Shown: positions 1 through 5,327 of the stretch, in pieces | Layout: every line of letters begins with the position of its first letter | How positions within the stretch are numbered: the stretch's first letter is position 1 | Origin: Tannerella sp. | GTDB taxonomy: Bacteria; Bacteroidota; Bacteroidia; Bacteroidales; Tannerellaceae | Reading direction: 5' to 3' | Assembly (NCBI GenBank): GCA_031262895.1 | Contig: JAISGW010000133.1 | Coordinates: 1 to 5,327, forward strand | Length of the DNA: 5,327 bases | Notes under the pieces: model-generated | What the model saw: only the letters and a program-made list of their open reading frames with translations | What the model was told of the DNA's origin: nothing | Database searches by the model: none | Made by a program: the position numbers and the translations under genes

Positions 1-910
1 TCAGCTGGGCGAGCTGTTGCGCCATCTTTTCCGTTTCGCTGCGGAAGACGGAGCTGTCGACCACGGAGCCGTCGTAGAGGTCTTTGATGCGGTTCAGGCC
101 GGCGTTGATGTGTTCGATGGAGCTGATTTGCGAGCTGATGCTCTTCAATTGCAGTTCGTAGATGGTGTTCAGGCCGGCCACGTTGCGGTTGAGCGTCTCC
201 ATCTGTTGCACATAGCCCGCCGTGTTGCGGTGTATGCCGTTGGAGACGTCGGCCAGCGAGTCGGTGATGTTGCCGAAGCGTTCCATGCCTTCGGAGATTT
301 TCGAGAGTTGCTCCAGATATTTCTGGGTGGCGTTGGTCAATTCCGGTATCTTGGCAATCTGGTCGGCGGCTTCAAGCAGCTTTTGGATGCTGTCGGAAAG
401 ATTCTTGGTGTCGCCCTGGGGCAAATTGATAGCCGTGCCTGCGAAACTTCCGCCCCCCTGAACACCGCCTCCCTGGACACCGTTACCTTGAATAAAGACA
501 CCGCCTCCTACGCCTGCGGCGGCCGTAGCGGCCTGGCCCGTGAAAGCCGTGGAGCCGGAGAAGGAGGCTCCGCCTGCGACTTGGCCGACCACGCCTCCTC
601 CGCCGTTCCCCCCGCCTTGCGCGAAGTCGGGCCTGTCCATCGGGTTCTTCGACTTGAGCACGGGGAAGACGTCTTCCCAATGGTATTCCGAGTTCGGGCG
701 TTCGAAGCCGAAGATGAAGAAGACGAAGAACTCCGTAATCATGCCCACGGCCAACATGGTGTTCCCGTAAGGCAGGTGAAGGATTTTGAACATGGCGCCC
801 AGAATGACGACCGAGGCACCCCAGCTGTAAACGAAGTTCAGCGTCCGCTTGCCTGTCCGGCTGGCGAGGAACATCTCTGCCTTATTCTTATATCTTTTGT
901 ATTTACCCAT
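1..910 (-). CDS. porL: PorL/GldL, type IX secretion inner-membrane motor subunit (3' end cut by window)
   Basis: Read by hand from the ATG at 910; 303 residues are visible, with no stop before the window edge. Two hydrophobic helices lie near the N terminus, about residues 26-44 and 52-69, joined by a short loop containing HLPYGN. Helix 2 carries a glutamate (E60, in GMITEFF) matching the conserved acidic residue that GldL/PorL use in proton-driven rotation. K42 and H45, just before the loop, fit the other polar residues conserved in the family. Next come a glycine-rich linker (about residues 99-158) and a long amphipathic, probably coiled-coil, cytoplasmic region (about 167-303). P. gingivalis PorL is about 309 residues, so only the last few residues are probably missing. 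In the family, PorL pentamers surround a PorM dimer and power the T9SS. The gene starts 33 bases after porK, without a clear Shine-Dalgarno. Identification is firm; the exact length is unknown. Confidence 0.95.
   Translation of the reverse strand, partial: MGKYKRYKNKAEMFLASRTGKRTLNFVYSWGASVVILGAMFKILHLPYGNTMLAVGMITEFFVFFIFGFERPNSEYHWEDVFPVLKSKNPMDRPDFAQGGGNGGGGVVGQVAGGASFSGSTAFTGQAATAAAGVGGGVFIQGNGVQGGGVQGGGSFAGTAINLPQGDTKNLSDSIQKLLEAADQIAKIPELTNATQKYLEQLSKISEGMERFGNITDSLADVSNGIHRNTAGYVQQMETLNRNVAGLNTIYELQLKSISSQISSIEHINAGLNRIKDLYDGSVVDSSVFRSETEKMAQQLAQL
452..481 (-). repeat. Tandem 15-bp repeat inside the porL glycine-rich linker
   Basis: Two adjacent 15-base units on the minus strand, GGTGTCCAGGGAGGC and GGTGTTCAGGGGGGC, differ at two positions, both synonymous. 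Each encodes GVQGG (residues 144-148 and 149-153). The copy sits in a longer glycine-rich linker (about residues 99-158, bases 437-616). It looks like a small in-frame duplication within a flexible spacer. Confidence 0.7.
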
Positions 911-943
911 CTTTATCGCTTGTATCTTTCAAAATTGTCATGT

Positions 944-2380
944 TTATTTTTTGCCCCCCTTGGAACGGGAGAAGCCGATTTGTGTACGTACGCAGCGGAA
1001 GCCGATGTAGGAGCGGGGCACGTTCTCGTATTCGTAAGAACGCATGTCGGAACGGATGAATTGGGCAACGTCTTTCCAGGAGCCGCCCCTCACCACCTTG
1101 CGTTTCATGGCGTAGGGGTCGTCCTGGGCCGCGTTGTAATGCAGGTCGGGATTGATGTCGCTCATCTGTTTCGGGCCGGATTCCACATAGGCGGTGGAGG
1201 TCCATTCCGCCACGTTGCCGGCCATGTCGTAAAGGCCGAAGTCGTTGGGTGCGAAGGAGGCTACCTTCGCGGTAATCAGGTGCCCGTCTTCGGTGTAATC
1301 GCCGTCGCCGGGCTTGAAGTTGGCCAGGAAGCAGGCCTTGGTCGTCAATCCGTTGCTGTCCCAGGGATATTTGCGGTCGCTCTTTCCTGCCCGGGCTGCA
1401 TATTCCCATTCCCCCTCGGTAGGCAGGCGGAAGGGTTCTATGGTTTGTCCCGGCGGCAGGTTGATGGACGACTTGAACAGGTTGGTGCGCCATACGCAGA
1501 AGGCCGTAGCCTGGTCCCAGGTGACGCCCACCACGGGGTAGTCGTCATAACCGGGATGCGTGAAATACATCCGCATGTAAGGTTCGTTGTAAGCGTTCTT
1601 GAAATCGTTCACCCAGCAGGTTTCGTCGGGATAGATGTTGACGATATAGGTGTTGAGGAAATCCCATTCGCTGGAGAGCGGCCGGGTAATGGTTTTGCGT
1701 ACGACTTTTCCGTTCTCGTCGATATAGGCGGTGTCTTTGGAAATCATCACGACCTGGTTGGGGTCTGCGTGGTGGTCGGTGTCCAAGTCGCGCTGGGCCG
1801 GGTCTAAGCGGTTCTTGCGCAAGGCCGCCTCCGTATAGTCGTAGACCTCGTATTTATAAAGCATCTGCTTGGGGTCCAAGCTGCGTTCGCCGGTGACGGG
1901 ATTGGTGTAGTAGACGCTTTCTATGGCTTTCCTTTCCTCGTCGGTAGGCCGTTTCCAGGGGATGGGCCGGCTCCAGTCCAAGTGGGGCGTTACCGGGTCG
2001 CCGTATTTGTCTTCGGTGATTTTGAAGAGGTCGTTGCCGCCGTAAGCGGGGTCGGCCAAGCGTTCGCGGATGATGGAGTCGCGCACCCAATAAACGAATT
2101 GCCGGTATTTGGCGTTGGTGATTTCCGTCTGGTCCATCCAGAATGCGTCGAAGGAAACCCCTTTGGTATCCGGTTGTATGCCCCAGAGCGAGTCTTTATC
2201 CGCCGGCCCCATCCTGAAGGAGCCGCGTTTGATGAGCACCATGCCGTAGGGGGCCGGTTCGTTGACCGCCGCCAGCCTGGCGCCCGTGACTTCCCCGCCG
2301 CCCATGCCGGAACGTCCGCAGGAACTGGCCAGTATAAGGGTCGCCATGAGTGCAAGCGTGAAATAAATTTTGTTCATCAT
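944..2380 (-). CDS. porK: PorK/GldK, type IX secretion ring lipoprotein with FGE-sulfatase fold
   Basis: 478 residues. The N terminus is a lipoprotein signal: a hydrophobic stretch followed by LASSC, with the lipidated cysteine at C21. The mature protein has the formylglycine-generating-enzyme (SUMF1-like) fold. It begins with GMVLIKRGSFRMG (about 46-58) and DQTEITNAKY (83-92), then a long insert (about 105-265). The C-terminal half has GVTWDQATAFC (285-295), RLPTEGEWEYAAR (318-330), GLYDMAGNVAEWT (382-394) and RGGSW (431-435) to GFRCV (460-464). The positions where true FGE enzymes carry their two active cysteines appear to be D437 and I442, so a structural role is expected. In the family, PorK binds PorN and forms a large periplasmic ring attached to the outer membrane. 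Two ATG codons are adjacent at the start; the first is taken. The porP stop lies one base upstream and porL follows 33 bases downstream, so this is a middle gene of the operon. Confidence 0.95.
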   Translation of the reverse strand: MMNKIYFTLALMATLILASSCGRSGMGGGEVTGARLAAVNEPAPYGMVLIKRGSFRMGPADKDSLWGIQPDTKGVSFDAFWMDQTEITNAKYRQFVYWVRDSIIRERLADPAYGGNDLFKITEDKYGDPVTPHLDWSRPIPWKRPTDEERKAIESVYYTNPVTGERSLDPKQMLYKYEVYDYTEAALRKNRLDPAQRDLDTDHHADPNQVVMISKDTAYIDENGKVVRKTITRPLSSEWDFLNTYIVNIYPDETCWVNDFKNAYNEPYMRMYFTHPGYDDYPVVGVTWDQATAFCVWRTNLFKSSINLPPGQTIEPFRLPTEGEWEYAARAGKSDRKYPWDSNGLTTKACFLANFKPGDGDYTEDGHLITAKVASFAPNDFGLYDMAGNVAEWTSTAYVESGPKQMSDINPDLHYNAAQDDPYAMKRKVVRGGSWKDVAQFIRSDMRSYEYENVPRSYIGFRCVRTQIGFSRSKGGKK

Positions 2381-2381
2381 T

Positions 2382-3332
2382 CTATAATATACGTACGCTT
2401 TTATGCTTGTAATTTCCGTTTTTACCTTTATCCAAGTTTATCCTATAACGTAAGACCACTTCGTGGCTTCCGCTGCTGCCTCTGAGCAAGGGCGAGGTGG
2501 GCAGGTCGTAGGCGTAGCCCACTTCCACGTTTCCAATCGTGGCGCCCAGCAAGAAGACCAGCGAGGTGTTTACCCTCCAGGATATCCCAAAGTTGAACAG
2601 CTTGTTGTACGCCACTCTGCCGGTAATGTCGGCCAGGAAGCTTTGCCCGTCCGTCATCATGAAGGCCGAAGGCCGCAATTCAAACAACGTGTGCTTAATT
2701 TGAATATTGTATCCCGCCGTCAAATTGTAGGAACGGGGGATGTAAGTGTAAATGTTTTCGTCAAGCTCCATCTGGGGTTCCATCAGGTGCATGGAGGCCA
2801 GCCCGAAATAGAACTGCTTGCGGGTATAATAAAGCCCTGCGGAAAGGTCGAAAGTCGTGCCGCTGACCGAAGTGGTGGGGATGGCGTCGTCTTCGGCCAC
2901 GTGGTCGGGCGATTTCCCGCCTATCAGGTCGACCTTGGTGCCGTCGAAGGAAGTGGAGGCAAAACCCGGTTGCAGGCCGAGGCTCAACATGCCGCCGAAT
3001 AGCTTGTGCTTGTAGGCCAGTTGCAGGGCGACGAGCGTGTTGTTGAACAGGCCGATGGGTTCGGTGAAGAGGAGGGCGCCTATGCCGAGTTTGGTGTTCG
3101 ACAGCGTCAGGGGCAGGTCAGCTTGCCCCAGGAAAGGACGTCCGGCACGCGGGATGCCTATCCATTGCTGCTTCATCAGGGCCGTGACCTCCAAGTCGCC
3201 ATTCACGCCCGCATAGCCCGGGTTGTAATAACCCATGGCCAAGTCGTAGCGACTGAACCAGGCATCCCATTGCGCCCGGGCCGGCAGGGCGGCGAAGGCC
3301 GACAGGAGCAGAAGCAAAGCCCATTTCCTCAT
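2382..3332 (-). CDS. porP: PorP/SprF family type IX secretion outer-membrane protein
   Basis: 316 residues. A signal peptide covers residues 1-20 (MRK, leucine-rich core, then ARA before Q21). The mature N terminus has the family-typical YYNPGYAG (35-42) and KQQWIGIP (54-61). After this come alternating amphipathic strands and aromatic residues, as expected of an outer-membrane beta-barrel, and a C-terminal GSHEVVLRYRI (288-298) typical of PorP/SprF proteins. The last 18 residues are basic and hydrophilic, extending past the final strand. In the family, PorP is an outer-membrane component of the T9SS associated with the PorK-PorN ring and the cell-surface attachment machinery. It is the first gene of the porPKL set here. 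Its TAG stop is one base from the porK start, so translational coupling is likely. The base composition matches porK and porL and is richer in GC than the genes upstream. The start at 3332 is supported by the complete signal peptide that follows it. Confidence 0.93.
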   Translation of the reverse strand: MRKWALLLLLSAFAALPARAQWDAWFSRYDLAMGYYNPGYAGVNGDLEVTALMKQQWIGIPRAGRPFLGQADLPLTLSNTKLGIGALLFTEPIGLFNNTLVALQLAYKHKLFGGMLSLGLQPGFASTSFDGTKVDLIGGKSPDHVAEDDAIPTTSVSGTTFDLSAGLYYTRKQFYFGLASMHLMEPQMELDENIYTYIPRSYNLTAGYNIQIKHTLFELRPSAFMMTDGQSFLADITGRVAYNKLFNFGISWRVNTSLVFLLGATIGNVEVGYAYDLPTSPLLRGSSGSHEVVLRYRINLDKGKNGNYKHKSVRIL

Positions 3333-3401
3333 GATAATGGAGAAACGGGCTGCCTTCTCATAAATTGTACGGCTCCCAGCGGTCTTGAAAGGCGCAGTTT
3401 G
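3333..3401 (-). other. 69-base gap between the ATPase module and porP
   Basis: This is the only intergenic stretch longer than about 35 bases. No strong terminator is visible: the best hairpin is a 4-bp GCGC stem with a 10-base loop that starts in the last codons of the DUF4276 gene. There is no T-run of note. No Shine-Dalgarno is near the porP ATG (the preceding bases are TCTCCATTATC). Read-through from the upstream pair into porP cannot be excluded. Confidence 0.6.
3359..3390 (-). promoter_or_regulatory. Weak candidate Bacteroidota-type promoter for porP
   Basis: On the minus strand, TTTC (3390-3387) is followed after 17 bases by TACAATTTATG (3369-3359). This loosely resembles the Bacteroidota sigma-ABfr pattern, TTTG at about -33 and TAnnTTTG at about -7. 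The match is imperfect in both boxes: the first ends in C, and the second has one extra base and A in place of G. Transcription would start some 20 bases before the porP ATG. It is offered only because it lies in the single sizeable gap of the window. Confidence 0.25.
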
Positions 3402-4058
3402 TTAAGCGCTGAGCAATTTCGAAAGGGTCGTCAGGAAGGAATTGAAACTGGGTGAGAGGTTGCGTGACACATCCATGTACGGGCTTATTCTTTCAGCCCA
3501 ATTCGATTTTTCCATACCAACGGCTTGATAACCCTTTTTGGAAAGAGCGGCATGGCCTCCATCGTAGACGGCATCGGCTAAAGTCTCCCATGTGCCGCAA
3601 ATAGCATCTTGTTCGTATTTCGCCAATACAGCCTGTTTCAATTTTGGATAAGCGCGGAGGAGAGCTTCCTTATCTCCCAAATACCAAGCCTCAAATTCTT
3701 CTATGGCAAGGCAGAATCTCGTCTCCGGTTGGGGCGTACATTTTGCCAACATCTCTTTTAATTCCTGCAAGAAGGAGTCCTTGTCCTTGTCGTCAAGGTC
3801 ACAAATGACAACGACTGCTGCCGGGTAGTCGTAGCCGTAACCCGCAAACGTTTTCCCGAAGCCCTGCAGCAATTTGGGTAATTGATCCAGTAAAATACGC
3901 TTGCTTGCCCCCGTTTTTGGTTTTAAATTATGGGGCAAATGTCCGATACCCTTATAATGGCGTATTTTGTAGGTATCTTGCGTGCCCAATATTTTTGGGA
4001 GGAGCAATTTTAGCGCTTTTTCACCCGACAAGTCTTCTACGAGAAATTCTATATGCAT
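3402..4058 (-). CDS. DUF4276 family protein, TOPRIM-like putative nuclease partner of the adjacent ATPase
   Basis: 218 residues from the ATG at 4058. This start is preferred over an ATG at 4304, because the 82 codons between lie inside the ATPase gene in another frame and show no family features. The 4058 start directly gives a beta strand with an acidic motif, MHIEFLVEDLSGEKA, and has an AGGAAG Shine-Dalgarno-like site 9 bases upstream. TOPRIM-like features are E8 in the first strand, the hydrophobic strand AAVVVICDLDD (80-90) with D87 and D89, and AIEEFEAWYLGD (118-129). A C-terminal motif, NLSPSFNSF (200-208), also fits DUF4276. TOPRIM domains bind divalent metal and often cut or rejoin nucleic acid; nuclease activity here is inferred from the motifs. 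The gene begins 13 bases after the ATPase stop, so the two are surely co-transcribed and probably act as a complex. Sampled lines are about 40-45% GC, below the porPKL genes. Confidence 0.8.
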   Translation of the reverse strand: MHIEFLVEDLSGEKALKLLLPKILGTQDTYKIRHYKGIGHLPHNLKPKTGASKRILLDQLPKLLQGFGKTFAGYGYDYPAAVVVICDLDDKDKDSFLQELKEMLAKCTPQPETRFCLAIEEFEAWYLGDKEALLRAYPKLKQAVLAKYEQDAICGTWETLADAVYDGGHAALSKKGYQAVGMEKSNWAERISPYMDVSRNLSPSFNSFLTTLSKLLSA

Positions 4059-4074
4059 TGCGAGCCGCTTCCTA
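4059..4074 (-). promoter_or_regulatory. Ribosome binding site deciding the DUF4276 start
   Basis: The minus-strand sequence TAGGAAGCGGCTCGCA joins the ATPase stop codon (TAG, 4074-4072) to the ATG at 4058. AGGAAG overlaps the stop and ends 9 bases before the ATG, which is a workable distance. It is the clearest Shine-Dalgarno-like site in the window and supports the short form of the downstream protein and coupling of the two genes. Confidence 0.5.
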
Positions 4075-5316
4075 TTTGTCCAAATATCCGCTGTACCAAA
4101 GTCCGCCAAGCGGCAATTCTTCTGCCACCAGATTGTTGACTTCAGGCATGTCGCTTGCCCTTCGGATGGTAGAAAATCCGTCTTCTCCCTTTTCCAATAT
4201 CCAAACCTCTTGGGGTTCCAAAGCATCCACGAAATAGGGCTGATGCGTAGTGACGAATATTTGCGAATGTTCTTTTGGCCCACTCGTATGCTTGCGTAAT
4301 TCATGGGCCAAGGCGGTAAAGAGTTCGTGATAAAGTCCGTTTTCCGGTTCCTCTATGCAAATGAACGGCGGGGGTGTCGGGTCGTTCAGCAGCAGGAGGT
4401 ATGCGAACAGCTTCAGCGTACCGTCAGACATTTGCTGGGCGTAGAAAGGGTCTTTAAAGCCTTTGTTATTGAAGCGGACAAGCAAACGTCCGTCACTTGT
4501 CTTTTCCGTGTCTATTTTATCGATTCCCGGGATTTTTTCGGCAATCTGTTTCAGGATAGAAGCAAATTGCTTGGGATAATCTCTTTCCATGAATTGCACG
4601 ACATTTCCCAGGTTGTCGCCATGCATATTCAAATGTTTCTGGGGGCCGGACAGGGGCAGACTACGGGAGGCATCCGGGTTGAAATAGCATAAATACCAGC
4701 TTTCGATAAAGCGCATAAAATCGGCTATGCGGGGATGTTGTTTCAATGCGCCCAAGGTGGCGATGCCCAATTTCCTGGAATCCCGCAGTTCGATAGATTC
4801 ACGTTCATTGGACTCGGTAAGGTCCATTTTTCCAATGTCTTCTTCAGCAATGCCCTCGTACTCGCCCTTCCATGCCCAGCCTTTTCCTTTATCCAAAAAC
4901 AGGAACAGATAAGGTCGCCCCACTTGATTTTTTCTCCGTTGCCTCAAACGCTCTCTCAACACATAGGGACGGGAGGATTTGTCTTTGTCTATGAATAGCT
5001 CGTAGGTTATCGGACGGGAACTGCGATTCTCCTTGTAATGGATTTCAAACTCAATGGGTTCGCTGACCCCGTTGGAGACGAGGCGATCGAAACCACCTCG
5101 TCCTCCCGCATCGCAGGCCTCTTCCACGCCCATCTTCAGGCAGTCGGCCAAAAAACCAAAGGCATCGAACAGCGTACTTTTACCCGCTCCATTTTTTCCA
5201 ATGATCACAGTCAATGGAGTCAGCGGCTCTTCTTTGGGCGCATCGTAGAGTCGACCCATTGTTACATTCCTCAGCGTACCGAAGTTCTTAATCCGAAAAC
5301 CTTCTATGATGGCCAT
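4072..5316 (-). CDS. AAA/ABC-type ATPase of the AAA_15/AAA_21 group, partner of a DUF4276 protein
   Basis: 414 residues. The N terminus, IEGFRIKNFGTLRNV, is the usual opening strand of RecF/SMC-like ATPases. Walker A is GKNGAGKST (40-48, with K46). A central region (about 85-285) of mixed helices and charged strands replaces the long coiled coil of SMC proteins. The ABC-like signature is QQMSDGTLK (294-302). Walker B is FICIEEPENGL (318-328), with tandem glutamates E322-E323, and the switch histidine is H358 in TTHQP. The C terminus, LGGLWYSGYLDK, resembles the conserved end of this ATPase group. All catalytic motifs are intact. By family knowledge such ATPases dimerise on ATP and control a partner effector; OLD/Gabija and PARIS are well-known relatives in layout. 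The effector here is probably the DUF4276 protein 13 bases downstream. Only 11 bases precede the ATG in this window, so its promoter, or an upstream operon member, is not visible. The biological target is unknown. Confidence 0.88.
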   Translation of the reverse strand: MAIIEGFRIKNFGTLRNVTMGRLYDAPKEEPLTPLTVIIGKNGAGKSTLFDAFGFLADCLKMGVEEACDAGGRGGFDRLVSNGVSEPIEFEIHYKENRSSRPITYELFIDKDKSSRPYVLRERLRQRRKNQVGRPYLFLFLDKGKGWAWKGEYEGIAEEDIGKMDLTESNERESIELRDSRKLGIATLGALKQHPRIADFMRFIESWYLCYFNPDASRSLPLSGPQKHLNMHGDNLGNVVQFMERDYPKQFASILKQIAEKIPGIDKIDTEKTSDGRLLVRFNNKGFKDPFYAQQMSDGTLKLFAYLLLLNDPTPPPFICIEEPENGLYHELFTALAHELRKHTSGPKEHSQIFVTTHQPYFVDALEPQEVWILEKGEDGFSTIRRASDMPEVNNLVAEELPLGGLWYSGYLDK

Positions 5317-5327
5317 ACGTATATTCT

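Noticed and set aside
17..1807. 596-codon open frame on the plus strand opposite porL and porK
   Set aside because: It lies antisense to two clearly identified T9SS genes and across their intergenic gap. Its protein is rich in V, G, H and A with no recognisable domain, as expected from the mirror of GC-rich codons.
1982..2485. 167-codon plus-strand frame across the porK start and porP end
   Set aside because: It is antisense to two well-supported genes and has no domain, signal or family resemblance.
3387..3411. GCGC hairpin after the DUF4276 stop as a terminator
   Set aside because: The stem is only 4 bp with a 10-base loop and has no proper T-run, which is too weak to call.
4059..4304. 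N-terminal extension of the DUF4276 protein from the ATG at 4304
   Set aside because: These 82 codons overlap the ATPase coding sequence in another frame and show no conserved motif. The start at 4058 has a ribosome binding site and opens directly with the family's first strand.
5315..5322. 8-bp palindrome ATACGTAT at the ATPase start codon, with a similar ACGTAC motif near 2391 and 986
   Set aside because: It is too short, and the other copies lie inside coding sequence. No operator role can be supported.

Overview
The window looks like a Bacteroidota chromosome, most probably of the order Bacteroidales. It carries consecutive type IX secretion system (T9SS) genes in the order porP-porK-porL, an order known from Porphyromonas gingivalis. 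The start sites mostly lack a strong Shine-Dalgarno sequence, as is usual in that phylum. I do not assign a genus. All five genes are on the minus strand, so transcription runs from high to low coordinates.

Upstream block (about 5316 down to 3402): a two-gene module. The first gene encodes a 414-residue ABC/SMC-type AAA ATPase with intact Walker A, signature, Walker B and switch-histidine motifs. Thirteen bases after it comes a 218-residue DUF4276-family protein with TOPRIM-like acidic motifs. Such ATPase plus TOPRIM-like pairs resemble anti-phage modules (OLD/Gabija-, PARIS- or AbiL-like in layout). The defence role here is inferred. Sampled lines have visibly lower GC than the secretion genes.

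Downstream block (3332 down to 1): porP (a PorP/SprF outer-membrane barrel), porK (a lipoprotein with a formylglycine-generating-enzyme fold that lacks the catalytic cysteines), and porL (the inner-membrane motor subunit with the conserved acidic residue in its second membrane helix). porL is cut by the window edge probably just before its stop codon. porP and porK are separated by one base, and porK and porL by 33 bases, so they almost certainly form one operon. porM and porN are expected beyond position 1.

Together PorL (with PorM) converts the proton gradient into motion, PorK (with PorN) forms the periplasmic ring at the outer membrane, and PorP lies in the outer membrane as part of the export and attachment machinery. 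The only gap of note is the 69-base stretch between the ATPase module and porP. It holds no convincing terminator and only a weak promoter candidate. No tRNA, rRNA, CRISPR array or insertion sequence was seen.
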